A model generated the notes under the pieces. It saw only the letters and a program-made list of their open reading frames with translations. It was not told the DNA's origin and ran no database searches. The translations under genes were made by a program, and so were the position numbers. Positions 7,174 to 15,519 of a stretch of 64,000 nucleotides of DNA are shown here, in pieces. The number at the start of each line of letters is the position of its first letter. Position 1 is the first letter of the stretch. Location: contig NZ_VWMY01000023.1 in the NCBI RefSeq assembly GCF_008905045.1, positions 103,557 through 167,556 of the forward strand, read 5' to 3'. This DNA comes from Streptomyces albicerus. Lineage in GTDB: Bacteria > Actinomycetota > Actinomycetes > Streptomycetales > Streptomycetaceae.

Positions 7174-8775
7174 CTATATGAAGACGCTCAGTAGGGCCGC
7201 CACGACGAAACCGGCCACCGACAGCACCGTCTCCAGGACCGTCCAGGACTTGAGGGTGTCGCGTTCGGAGATGCCGAAGTACTTGGCGACGATCCAGAAG
7301 CCTCCGTCGTTGACGTGCGAGGCGAAGATCGAACCGGCCGAGATCGCCATGATGATCAGCGCGAGGTGGGCCTGCGAGAGGTCCTGCCCCTCGACGAGCG
7401 GGACGACGATTCCGGCGGTGGTGACGATGGCGACCGTCGCCGAGCCCTGTGCGACCCGCAGCACGACGGAGATCAGCCAGGCCAGCAGGATGACCGGCAG
7501 GCCGACGTCGTTGAAGGTGTCGGCGAGCGCGTCCGCGATGCCCGAGCCCTTGAGTACGGCACCGAAGATGCCGCCCGCGCCGACCACGAGCAGGATGTTG
7601 CCGACCGGCTTGAGGGAGGCGGTCGACACCGTCTCCAGGGACTTGCGGGACCAGCCGCGCCGGATGCCCAGCAGGTAGTACGCCATGAGCAGCGCGATGG
7701 TCAGGGCGACGAAGGGGTGCCCGAAGAACTCGATGACCGAGCGGAGGGTCGACGGGTCAAGGGCGATGGAGGAGAAGGTCGCGGCGAGGATCAGCAGCAG
7801 CGGCGTACCGATGATGAGGAATACGGTGGAGAGGGAAACCGGCTGCTCGTCCGGGTCGTCGTCCGGGGCCGGGGTCTCGGCGAGGGCGACCGAACCGGTG
7901 CCCGCGCCAGTTCCCGCACCAGTTCCCGCACCGGTGCCCGCACCGGCGTCACCGCCGGTGGCTCCCGTCGAACGGGCGGCGGCCCGGCGCGCGGCACGCT
8001 CCGCGGCGACAGCGGCCTTCGCCTCGTCAGCGGCCTCGACCATGTCCTGCGGTACGGGGACGAAGAGGCGCTTGCCGATCCAGGCGGCGTACGCCCAGGC
8101 GGCCAGCACGGCCGGGATGCCGACGACGATGCCCATCAGGATGACCCAGCCCAGGTCCACCTCGAACAGTCCGGCGGCGGCGACCGGGCCGGGGTGCGGG
8201 GGCAGGAACGCGTGGGTCATCGACAGGCCCGCGAGCAGCGGCATGCAGTAGAGCAGGATCGACTTGCCGGAGCGCTTGGCGGCGGCGTACACGATCGGCG
8301 CGAGGACGAAGATGCCGACGTCGAAGAAGACCGGGACGCCGAAGATGAGGCCGGTCAGGCCCATGGCTAGCGGGGCGCGCTTCTCGCCGAAGAGGTTGAG
8401 CAGTCGGGCGGAGAGTGCCTCCGCGCCGCCCGACACCTCGAGGATCGCGCCGAGCATCGTGCCGAGGCCGATGATGATCGTGACGTGGCCGAGGATGCCG
8501 CCCATGCCCGTCTCGATCATCGAGACGGCGTTGGATCGCTGGACGGTGCCGAAGAGTTCGGTGACGGAGAGGCCGGCCGAGAGGCCGACGGCTATCGATA
8601 CGGCGAGCAGCGCGACGAACGGCTGGAGCCTGACCTTGATGATCAGGACGAGGAGAAGAACGATGCCGAGGGCTGCGACCGTGAGTAGGCCTGCGGTGCC
8701 GTCTATGAGGAGGAGCAGGCCGCCTGTGTGGGGTGGGGTTTCTGGGGTGGGTGTGGCTGCGAGGAGGGATGACAT
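7174..8775 (-). CDS. GntP-family permease (gluconate/D-serine-type importer)
   Basis: 533 residues with about 12 hydrophobic segments, starting GLLTVAALGIVLLLVLIIKV and including the family landmark FGVPVFFDVGIFVLAPIV. It is longer than usual (about 450) because a cytoplasmic loop of about 80 residues contains Ala/Arg-rich helix and a GAGT tetrapeptide repeated four times, encoded by 12-bp DNA repeats at 7898-7945. GntP proteins move sugar acids, but DsdX in the same family imports D-serine. The neighbouring deacylase, deaminase and RidA genes make a D-amino acid as likely a substrate as gluconate. It lies 184 bp downstream of ridA on the same strand, separated by a repeat that may terminate part of the message. 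Confidence 0.9.
   Translation of the reverse strand: MSSLLAATPTPETPPHTGGLLLLIDGTAGLLTVAALGIVLLLVLIIKVRLQPFVALLAVSIAVGLSAGLSVTELFGTVQRSNAVSMIETGMGGILGHVTIIIGLGTMLGAILEVSGGAEALSARLLNLFGEKRAPLAMGLTGLIFGVPVFFDVGIFVLAPIVYAAAKRSGKSILLYCMPLLAGLSMTHAFLPPHPGPVAAAGLFEVDLGWVILMGIVVGIPAVLAAWAYAAWIGKRLFVPVPQDMVEAADEAKAAVAAERAARRAAARSTGATGGDAGAGTGAGTGAGTGAGTGSVALAETPAPDDDPDEQPVSLSTVFLIIGTPLLLILAATFSSIALDPSTLRSVIEFFGHPFVALTIALLMAYYLLGIRRGWSRKSLETVSTASLKPVGNILLVVGAGGIFGAVLKGSGIADALADTFNDVGLPVILLAWLISVVLRVAQGSATVAIVTTAGIVVPLVEGQDLSQAHLALIIMAISAGSIFASHVNDGGFWIVAKYFGISERDTLKSWTVLETVLSVAGFVVAALLSVFI
7898..7945. repeat. Four in-frame 12-bp tandem repeats inside the GntP permease gene
   Basis: The units GTGCCCGCGCCA, GTTCCCGCACCA, GTTCCCGCACCG and GTGCCCGCACCG encode GAGT repeats on the minus strand, within a loop not conserved in the family. 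A multiple of three means copy-number change keeps the frame. Confidence 0.75.
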
Positions 8776-8877
8776 GGGGAGGGCCTCTTCTTAAGGGCAT
8801 GGTGTTTTTGGGCAGGGGGGATCGCCGTACGGGGTGCGGGGTTTGTGGGGGGTGGTGCTGATGGCTGCCGGGTGCGG

Positions 8878-8955
8878 CCTCGTTGTGGCTGGTCGCGCCC
8901 ACGCGGCGGAGCCGCACATCGATACAGCCCCGCGCCCCTTCAGGGCGCGGGGGTG
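8878..8955. repeat. Interspersed GC-rich intergenic repeat, copy 4
   Basis: CTCGTTGTGGCTGGTCGCGC, GGCGGAGCCGCA and CCGCGCCCCTTCAGGGCGCGG are shared with the repeats at 18.4 and 42.0 kb. The last part can form a GCGCCC-TTCA-GGGCGC hairpin just downstream of ridA. Confidence 0.6.
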
Positions 8956-8959
8956 AGCC

Positions 8960-9382
8960 TCAGTTGTCCAGTACCGCCAGTGCGTCGATCTCGATGAGGA
9001 GCCCGGCCGGGAGGCCCACGTAGACCGTCGTGCGGGCGGCGGGAGGCGCGGTGAGGCCCTGCTCCTCGAAGTACGCGTTGTAGATCGCGTTCATCTCGGC
9101 GAAGTGGTCGACGTCCGTGAGGTAGACGCGGATCATCATCGCGTCGTCCCAGGAGGCGCCGCCCTCTTCGAGGATGGCCTTGACGTTGGCGAGGGTCTGG
9201 AGGGTCTGCTCGCGCAGGGTGGGGCCGGCGGGCGTGGGCGGCTGCCCTTCGACCGCGGGCAGGAAGCCGACCTGGCCCGCGACCTGGAGGATGTTCCCCT
9301 TCCTGACGCCGTGCGAGAACTTGGCGGGCGGGGCGGTGTGGGTCTTGGGGGTGAGGGCTGTCTTCTCGGTCTTGTCAGTCAT
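8960..9382 (-). CDS. RidA family reactive enamine/imine deaminase
   Basis: 140 residues, YjgF/YER057c/UK114 family. Visible signatures are the Arg of ARTTVYVGLPA (substrate carboxylate-binding region) and the C-terminal GLLIEIDALAVL. The chain carries a short N-terminal extension (about 15 residues) relative to the roughly 128-residue family norm. RidA hydrolyses 2-aminoacrylate and similar enamines released by PLP dehydratases, preventing damage to PLP enzymes. Its start codon overlaps the stop of the IclR regulator (ATGA), indicating translational coupling. The divergent PLP deaminase in the same locus is a natural source of its substrate. Confidence 0.9.
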   Translation of the reverse strand: MTDKTEKTALTPKTHTAPPAKFSHGVRKGNILQVAGQVGFLPAVEGQPPTPAGPTLREQTLQTLANVKAILEEGGASWDDAMMIRVYLTDVDHFAEMNAIYNAYFEEQGLTAPPAARTTVYVGLPAGLLIEIDALAVLDN

Positions 9383-10143
9383 GAACTGCTTTCCTTCGCG
9401 GGGGTCCTGCCGGAGTACTCGCCGCTGATGGCATCCGCCGTACGGCGCACCAGTGGGAGCAGCGTGAGGAGTTCGTCGGCGGTGACGACGACGTTCGGGG
9501 CGGAGACGGACATGGCGGCGACGACACGTCCGTCGGTGCCGCGGATGGGGGCGGCGACGCAGTTGATGGACTCCTCGTGGCCGCCGAGGTCGGTGGCCCA
9601 GCCCTGGTCCCGTACCTTCTCCAACTCCCGCAGGAACGCAGGTGCGTTGGGGATCGAGCGGGACGTGTACATGGGGTAGTCGAGCTTCTCCGCGAGGGTG
9701 CGGCGCTCGGGTTCGGGGAGGTCGGCGAGGAGCAGCTTGGCGACGGCGGCGACGGTGATGGCGACGGGCTTTCCGATACGGGAGTACATGCGCACCGGGT
9801 AGCGGCTCTCGACCTTGTCGATGTAGAGGACCTCGCCCTCCTCGTGCACGGCGAGGTGGACGGTGTGTCCGCACTGCTCGTTGAGGCGTACGAGGTGGGG
9901 GTGGGCGATCTCGCGGACGTCGAGGTTCTCGACGGCCTCCTGGGCGAGCGCGAAGAGGCGGGCGCCGAGGCGGTAGCGCTGGTCGGACTGGCGGTAGACC
10001 AGGCCGTGCTCGTGGAGCGTGCGCAGGAGGCGGAGCGCGGTGGACTTGTGGACACCAAGGCGCTCGGCGACCTGCCCGAGGTCGGCGGGGCCCTCGGCAA
10101 GCAACGGCAGGATGCTCAGCGCGCGGTCGACGGTCTGGCTCAT
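9379..10143 (-). CDS. IclR family transcriptional regulator
   Basis: 254 residues. An N-terminal winged helix begins with VDRALSILPLLAEGPADLG, and its recognition helix is around VHKSTALRLLRTLHEHGLV. The C-terminal effector domain shows typical IclR features (VAAPIRGTDGRVVAAMSVSAP). It overlaps the kinase gene upstream by 4 bp and ridA downstream by 4 bp, so it is embedded in the operon it probably controls. A perfect GTTGCA-N5-TGCAAC palindrome in the divergent gap at 11485-11501 is the obvious candidate operator, since IclR proteins bind palindromes of this size. The effector may be a D-amino acid or 2-keto acid. Confidence 0.9.
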   Translation of the reverse strand: MSQTVDRALSILPLLAEGPADLGQVAERLGVHKSTALRLLRTLHEHGLVYRQSDQRYRLGARLFALAQEAVENLDVREIAHPHLVRLNEQCGHTVHLAVHEEGEVLYIDKVESRYPVRMYSRIGKPVAITVAAVAKLLLADLPEPERRTLAEKLDYPMYTSRSIPNAPAFLRELEKVRDQGWATDLGGHEESINCVAAPIRGTDGRVVAAMSVSAPNVVVTADELLTLLPLVRRTADAISGEYSGRTPAKESSS

Positions 10144-11384
10144 GGGGTACGTACCTCCTCCTGGGCCCGATCAACGACTCGATCTGCGGCTTGCGTCCAG
10201 CCGGGGCCGAGTCGAAGTGTCCCCCACGCGTCGTCGTCGAGTGCGGCGAGCCGGTCGGCGTGGTCGCGGGAGGGGGGCTCCCCCAGGTCTCCGGGCACGG
10301 TGAGCGCGGCGGCGGCCATGAGATGCCCGTGCCTGAGCCGGTCCCGGACGGGCAGTCCGCGCAGGGTCGCGGAGAGGAACCCGGCGGCAAAGGCGTCACC
10401 CGCGCCGACGGGAGCCACCACGTCCACGCGGAGGGCGGGGACGTGGGTGACGGTGTCGGGGCCGGGCGCACAGGCAGCTCGTTCGAAGACCGTGGCCCCC
10501 CGCCCGCCGTCCTTGACGACGAGTACCCGCGGTTCGGGGAGCGCGGCGCGGATCGCGGCGGGGCCGCCGGTGACGCCCCAGGCGGCCTCGGCCTCGTCTG
10601 TGCCGACGAAGACGAGGTCGCTGCCGCGGGCCAGGGCGAGGAGGGTGGCGCCCGCCTGGGCGGGGTCCCGCCAAAGGCCTACGCGGTAGTTGACGTCGAA
10701 CGAGATCAGGGGGCGGCCCGGGCGAGGGGCCGTGAGGTCGCGCAGAAGAGCGAGGCAGTCGTCCGAGAGCGCGGCCGTGATGCCGGAGAGATGGAGCACG
10801 CGACCGGAGCGGATCTCGTTCCCGGGCATGTTCGCGGGGGACATGGCGGACGCGGCGGAACCGGTGCGGTAGTAGACGACCTCTGCGAGAGTCTCGGCCG
10901 TCTTCACCATCTCTGCCGCCCCGGTCGTCTCCGCGGTGACCGCGGCCTCCACCGGAGAACCCCCGTCGGCGGCCGCCATGAAGGACTTCCCCACGCCCCG
11001 CGCGCCCGGCGTGAGCGCCCGCTCCCCCGCTGTGCGGAAGTAGATGCCGGTGGGCCGGGCCGGATCGACCTGCACGGCGCTCGTGTCGACACCGTGCGCG
11101 GCGATCCGTTCCACCAGGTGCTGCCCGAAGCCGTCGGCGCCGATCCGGCTGACCCACTTCGCGGAATGCCCGGCGGCAGCCAGCCCGCACGCCACATTGG
11201 ATTCCGCGCCACCTATCGCCCGCTCGAACGACGGCACGTCGGCGAGGCGTCCCGGGCGGGACGGGAGGAACGTGACCATGGACTCGCCGAGCGTGACGAC
11301 ATCCACGGCGTCCAATACGTCCACGACGTCCACAGCGCGCGCGGGGTCGCGTTCGGTGCCGACGGCCGGTCCGGTGGGGGTCAC
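10140..11384 (-). CDS. PfkB-family sugar kinase (2-keto-3-deoxygluconate kinase-like)
   Basis: 414 residues with GTG start; GAGGAG lies upstream. The ribokinase fold is shown by VTLGESMVTFLP at the start of the domain, the substrate region IGGAESNVACGLAAAG, and the PfkB signature VAPVGAGDAFAAGFLSA carrying the catalytic Asp and anion hole. YFRTAGERA near residue 120 is typical of KDG kinases. The N-terminal about 28 residues (AVDVVDVLDAVDVV) are repetitive and may be untranslated, since domain homology begins at residue 29. It would phosphorylate a keto-deoxy sugar acid with ATP. It is the first gene of the coupled kinase-iclR-ridA operon, although a sugar kinase is an unexpected member of a D-amino-acid locus. 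Confidence 0.87.
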   Translation of the reverse strand: MTPTGPAVGTERDPARAVDVVDVLDAVDVVTLGESMVTFLPSRPGRLADVPSFERAIGGAESNVACGLAAAGHSAKWVSRIGADGFGQHLVERIAAHGVDTSAVQVDPARPTGIYFRTAGERALTPGARGVGKSFMAAADGGSPVEAAVTAETTGAAEMVKTAETLAEVVYYRTGSAASAMSPANMPGNEIRSGRVLHLSGITAALSDDCLALLRDLTAPRPGRPLISFDVNYRVGLWRDPAQAGATLLALARGSDLVFVGTDEAEAAWGVTGGPAAIRAALPEPRVLVVKDGGRGATVFERAACAPGPDTVTHVPALRVDVVAPVGAGDAFAAGFLSATLRGLPVRDRLRHGHLMAAAALTVPGDLGEPPSRDHADRLAALDDDAWGTLRLGPGWTQAADRVVDRAQEEVRTP

Positions 11385-11484
11385 GATGGCTGGGGCTCCT
11401 CGTCGCTGGCGCGGGTCTCAGCGGCTCCGTTGACCCGGCGTTGGCCGAGATGTTAGACAGCAGTAAGCGACATACGCAATGACT

Positions 11485-11501
11485 GTTGCATATATTGCAA
11501 C
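11485..11501. promoter_or_regulatory. Perfect palindrome between divergent arms, candidate IclR operator
   Basis: GTTGCA-TATAT-TGCAAC is a perfect 6-bp-arm inverted repeat with an AT-rich centre, striking in this GC-rich DNA. It lies 21 bp upstream of the PLP deaminase ATG and about 100 bp upstream of the kinase operon. A related half-site, ACGCAATGAC, lies just left of it (11474-11483). The IclR regulator is encoded in the leftward arm. Confidence 0.65.
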
Positions 11502-11522
11502 GACCCTCATCAGGGAGGCTCC

Positions 11523-12827
11523 ATGGCCGCCGACTCAGCCGACTCAGCCGCCGGCACCGTCGCAGAACGTCTCGCCGCGCTCGCGGAGGAGCGCGTCGAC
11601 CACCGTTTCAAGGGCCTCCCGCCCGACGCCGACGGCCTGACCGTCGGCGAGCTGGCCGCCCAGCGCCGCAACCTCTTCACCGACGGCTTCACCACCCCCG
11701 TCCTCGCCCTCTCCGCCGAGCGCCTGGAACACAACCTCCGGCTCATGGAGACGTACACGACCCGCCACGGTCTCTCCTTCGCCCCGCACGGCAAGACCTC
11801 GATGGCCCCCCAGCTCTTCCACCGCCAGATCGAGCACGGCGCGTGGGGCATCACCCTCGCCGTGCCGCACCAGGTGCGCGTGGCACGGGCCTTCGGCATC
11901 CAACGCGTGTTCCTCGCCAATGAGTTGGTGGACCCGGCGGCACTCAAGTGGGTCTCCTCGCAGCTGGCCGCCGACCCGGCCTTCCAGCTCATCTGCTACG
12001 TCGACTCCGTGCGCGGCGTCGAGTTGATGGACGCCGCGCTGCGCGGAGCGGCCCGCCCGGTGGACGTCGTCGTCGAACTGGCCGCGGGCGAGGGCGCCCG
12101 GACCGGCGTACGGACGGAGGCGGAGTGCGCGGCGGTCGCGGACGCGGTAGCGGCCGTGGACACGCTGCGGCTGGTGGGCGTCGCCGGGTACGAGGGCGAG
12201 GTGCCGGACGCGAACCCGGAGCGGGTGCACGCGTGGCTGCGGCGTCTCGTCGCGCTGGCCGCCGACTTCGACAAGGCGGGCCGCTTCGCCGAAGCGGGCC
12301 TCGACGAGATCGTGGTGAGCGCCGGCGGCAGCGCCTGGTTCGACGCGGTGGCCGACGTCTTCGCCGAGCTTCCCGAACTCTCCCTGCCCGTACTGAAGTT
12401 GCTGCGCTCCGGTGCGTACGTCTCGCACGACGACGGCCACTACCGCAAGATCACCCCCTTCACCCGGGTCCCCGAGGAGGGCGCGCTCCACCCCGCCTTC
12501 CGCCTCTGGGCCCAGGTCGTCTCCCGCCCCTCCCCCGAGCAGGCCTTCGTCAACGCGGGCAAGCGCGACGCGGCGTACGACCTGGATCTGCCGGAGGTCC
12601 AGGTGATCCGCTCGGACGCCGGCGAACGCCCGGCGACCGGCATCACGATCACCGCCCTCTCCGACCAGCACGCCTGGGTCCGCACGGCCCCGGAGGCCGA
12701 TCTCCAGATCGGCGACTGGGTGGGCATGGGCCTCTCGCACCCCTGCACGTCCTTCGACAAGTGGCAGCTGATCCCGCTGGTGGAGCCGGACGGCACGGTC
12801 GTCGACTACATCCGTACCTACTTCTAG
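11523..12827 (+). CDS. PLP-dependent amino acid deaminase / D-threonine aldolase-type (fold III)
   Basis: 434 residues. A type III PLP barrel (alanine racemase-like) at about 55-270 carries the PLP lysine in FAPHGKTSMAP (K91). A C-terminal D-serine dehydratase-like domain includes GMGLSHPCTSFDKW, where the His and Cys separated by one residue match the zinc site of eukaryotic-type D-serine dehydratases. These enzymes deaminate or cleave beta-hydroxy D-amino acids. AGGGAGG precedes the ATG. The deacylase gene follows after only 9 bp, so D-amino acids freed by the deacylase could feed this enzyme, with RidA clearing its enamine products. Confidence 0.85.
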   Translation: MAADSADSAAGTVAERLAALAEERVDHRFKGLPPDADGLTVGELAAQRRNLFTDGFTTPVLALSAERLEHNLRLMETYTTRHGLSFAPHGKTSMAPQLFHRQIEHGAWGITLAVPHQVRVARAFGIQRVFLANELVDPAALKWVSSQLAADPAFQLICYVDSVRGVELMDAALRGAARPVDVVVELAAGEGARTGVRTEAECAAVADAVAAVDTLRLVGVAGYEGEVPDANPERVHAWLRRLVALAADFDKAGRFAEAGLDEIVVSAGGSAWFDAVADVFAELPELSLPVLKLLRSGAYVSHDDGHYRKITPFTRVPEEGALHPAFRLWAQVVSRPSPEQAFVNAGKRDAAYDLDLPEVQVIRSDAGERPATGITITALSDQHAWVRTAPEADLQIGDWVGMGLSHPCTSFDKWQLIPLVEPDGTVVDYIRTYF

Positions 12828-12836
12828 GAGCCCGGC

Positions 12837-14459
12837 ATGGATCTCGTCATCCGCGACGCCGAGGTCGTCGACGGCAGCGGAGAGCCCTCCTACCGCGCCG
12901 ACGTGGCCATCAAGGACGGCAGAATCGCCTCGATCGTCAAGGAGGCCGCCGCGGCCGGCTGCCAGCGTCCCATCGCCCGCCGCACGCTCGACGCCGAGGG
13001 CCTCGTCCTCTCCCCCGGCTTCATCGACATGCACGCCCACAGTGACCTGGCCCTCCTCCGCGACCCCGACCACAGCGCGAAGGCCGCACAGGGCGTGACG
13101 CTCGAAGTCATCGGCCAGGACGGCCTGTCGTACGCCCCGGTGGACGACCGGACGCTCGGCGAGGTGCGGAAGGCGATCACCGGCTGGAACGGCTACGGCG
13201 ACGACATCGACTTCGACTGGCGGTCCGTGGGCGAGTACCTGGACCGTCTGGACCACGGCTTCGAAGGCCGGGGTATCGCGGTGAACGCCGCCTACCTCAT
13301 CCCCCAGGGCACCGTACGCATGCTCGCCGTCGGCTGGGACGACCGCGAGGCAGCGCCCCAAGAGCTGGACAGAATGCGGCAGTTGGTCGCGGAGGGGATG
13401 CAACAGGGCGCGGTCGGTATGTCGTCGGGGCTCACCTACACGCCCGGCATGTACGCCAAGGACGCCGAACTCACCGAACTGTGCAGGGTGGTGGCCGCGT
13501 ACGACGGCTACTACTGCCCGCACCACCGCTCGTACGGAGCCGGCGCCCTGGACGCGTACAGGGAGATGGTGGACCTGACCCGGGAGGCGGGCTGCCCGCT
13601 CCATCTGGCCCACGCCACCATGAACTTCGGCGTGAACAAGGGCAAGGCGCCCGACCTGCTGACGCTCCTGGACGAGGCGCTCGCGGCCGGCGCGGACATC
13701 AGCCTGGACACGTACCCGTACACGCCCGGCTGCACCACTCTCGTGGCGATGCTGCCCAGTTGGGCGAGCGAGGGCGGCCCCGAGGCGATCCTCGCCCGTC
13801 TGAAGGACGACGAGACCGCCGAACGGATCCGCCACCACATGGAGGTCATCGGCGCGGACGGCTGCCACGGCGTTCCCATCGAGTGGGACACCATCGAGAT
13901 CTCCGGCGTGACCGACCCGGCGCTCGCGCCCCATGTGGGCCGGACGGTCCGGCAGTCGGCCGACGCCCGCGGCGAGGCCCCCTGGACCACCGCCCGCCGC
14001 CTGCTCGTCGAGGACGGCCTCGGCTCGACGATCCTCCAGCATGTCGGCCACGAGGAGAACGTCCAGCAGATCATGCGCCACCGCGTGCACACGGGCGGCT
14101 CCGACGGCATCCTCCGGGGCGACAAGCCGCACCCGCGCGCGTACGGCACGTTCCCGCACTATCTCGGCCGGTACGTAAGGGAGTTGGGCGTGCTCTCCTT
14201 GGAGGAATGCGTCGCCCATCTCACGTCACGACCGGCCGCCCGCCTCCGTCTGCCCGACCGCGGCCTCGTCCGCGAGGGCCACCGCGCCGACCTGGTCCTC
14301 TTCGATCCTGCGACGGTCGCCGCGGGTTCGACCTTCGAGGCGCCGCGTACGCTCCCGACCGGCATCCCGCACGTCCTGATCGACGGCCGCTTCGTCATCG
14401 AGGACGGCCGCCGGACGGACCAACTGGCGGGACGGGCGGTCCGCCGGACTCCCGGGTGA
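12837..14459 (+). CDS. N-acyl-D-amino-acid deacylase family amidohydrolase
   Basis: 540 residues with the standard amidohydrolase layout. An N-terminal beta-sandwich (MDLVIRDAEVVDGSG) is followed by the metal motif GFIDMHAHSD (H-x-H). Later metal/active-site pieces are HHRSYG, LHLAHATM, and TGGSDGILRG with the catalytic Asp. The chain ends in a returning beta-domain, GHRADLVLFDPATV. D-aminoacylases of this type remove N-acyl groups from D-amino acids, and dihydroorotase-like relatives exist, so the exact substrate is inferred. AGGAG sits at the end of the upstream deaminase gene, 9 bp away, making a two-gene operon. Confidence 0.9.
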   Translation: MDLVIRDAEVVDGSGEPSYRADVAIKDGRIASIVKEAAAAGCQRPIARRTLDAEGLVLSPGFIDMHAHSDLALLRDPDHSAKAAQGVTLEVIGQDGLSYAPVDDRTLGEVRKAITGWNGYGDDIDFDWRSVGEYLDRLDHGFEGRGIAVNAAYLIPQGTVRMLAVGWDDREAAPQELDRMRQLVAEGMQQGAVGMSSGLTYTPGMYAKDAELTELCRVVAAYDGYYCPHHRSYGAGALDAYREMVDLTREAGCPLHLAHATMNFGVNKGKAPDLLTLLDEALAAGADISLDTYPYTPGCTTLVAMLPSWASEGGPEAILARLKDDETAERIRHHMEVIGADGCHGVPIEWDTIEISGVTDPALAPHVGRTVRQSADARGEAPWTTARRLLVEDGLGSTILQHVGHEENVQQIMRHRVHTGGSDGILRGDKPHPRAYGTFPHYLGRYVRELGVLSLEECVAHLTSRPAARLRLPDRGLVREGHRADLVLFDPATVAAGSTFEAPRTLPTGIPHVLIDGRFVIEDGRRTDQLAGRAVRRTPG

Positions 14460-14486
14460 CCGCCCGCCCTTGAACGACTACGCGAC

Positions 14487-15395
14487 CTATGGCGTGGGCA
14501 GCGTGCACCCGCTGCGGCTCAGGTCGATCTTGTTGTCGAGCCCGACGCACGGCACGATCTGGTACGTCTCCTGGCCGTAGTTGATGCCCTGGCGGACGGT
14601 GACGTTGCCGCTCTCGTCCACCTCGCAGGGGTTGTTGTCGGTGCAGCGCCCGCCGTCCTCGTTACCGGTGTTGTTGACGGCGACGACCTTGCCGGTGGCG
14701 TCGTCGATGACGGGCGAACCCGAGGTGCCGCCGATGGTGTTGCAGGCGGAGGTGTACCGGATCGAGTCCTTCCAGGTCCAGGACCCCTCCTTCAGGCGGT
14801 AGGCGAACCCGTCGATGCTGCACGAGTAGATCCGCTTCCAGTAGCCCGAGACCACCTTGATGGCCGTACCGGCCGTCGGGTGCGAGGCGTTGAGTTCCAG
14901 CGCCGATATGCCGTACGAGTTCTGGATCTGCTGGTACGTGCTGGTCAGCTGGTACAGCGAGACGTCCGTGTCGGTCATCGTCGCGTACGCGATCTTGCTG
15001 GCCCGGAGCGTCGCGACTCTCGTGCCCGCGGAGTTGAGCAGGCCGAAGGTGCGGGTGGAGGGCTGGTCGACGATGACCTCGCCCGGCCCGGGGAATCCGC
15101 TCTCGAGGCAGTGGCCGTTGGAGAGCACGAGAGCGGGGTCGTCCGCCTCCGAGTCCGGCATGCGCACGACCGAGCCGGAACAGTTGCTGAGCGCCACGGT
15201 TCCGGCGAAGTCGACCGCCTGGGGCGCGGGCGCCTTCCCGGGGAGCACCTGCTCGGCGAGCGACGTGACCTGACCCGCGAGCCGTTCCGTGATCGGTTCC
15301 GTCGCCGTGTCGCCACTGGTGGCGGCCGCTGCCGGAGCCATGCCCGCCCCGGTGATCACCAGGGCTCCGAGCACGGCAAGGAGAGGCTTCTTCAT
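14487..15395 (-). CDS. Secreted trypsin-like serine protease
   Basis: 302 residues. A signal peptide is clear (MKKPLLAVLGALVITGAGMA, cleavage likely after APAAAA), then a pro-region of about 30 residues. The triad can be read as His in LSNGHCLE, Asp in TDTDVSLYQL and Ser in GGTSGSPVID, as in S1/V8-like peptidases. Paired cysteines near the active His (NCSGS and GHC) and CTDNNPCEV suggest disulfides. It is a stand-alone gene convergent with the deacylase. Substrate specificity cannot be read from the sequence. Confidence 0.88.
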   Translation of the reverse strand: MKKPLLAVLGALVITGAGMAPAAAATSGDTATEPITERLAGQVTSLAEQVLPGKAPAPQAVDFAGTVALSNCSGSVVRMPDSEADDPALVLSNGHCLESGFPGPGEVIVDQPSTRTFGLLNSAGTRVATLRASKIAYATMTDTDVSLYQLTSTYQQIQNSYGISALELNASHPTAGTAIKVVSGYWKRIYSCSIDGFAYRLKEGSWTWKDSIRYTSACNTIGGTSGSPVIDDATGKVVAVNNTGNEDGGRCTDNNPCEVDESGNVTVRQGINYGQETYQIVPCVGLDNKIDLSRSGCTLPTP

Positions 15396-15519
15396 GTGGG
15401 GGGTCCCCTCTTGCGACTTCGGCGGCCGGAAGTCTTCCGGCCACCTTCCGTTTTGTCATGCGCATTCTGAGGGGGAGGGAGGCGACGGGGCAAGGAGTTG
15501 AATTCGGCCCGCCCACCTG

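Noticed and set aside
10140..11384. Naming the PfkB kinase kdgK and the GntP permease gntP/dsdX
   Set aside because: Family membership is clear but substrate-deciding evidence is missing, so no gene symbols were given.
11544..14219. 891-residue minus-strand frame opposite the deaminase and deacylase genes
   Set aside because: It crosses two well supported genes and reads as Val/Arg/Gly/Asp-rich shadow sequence with no recognisable motif.
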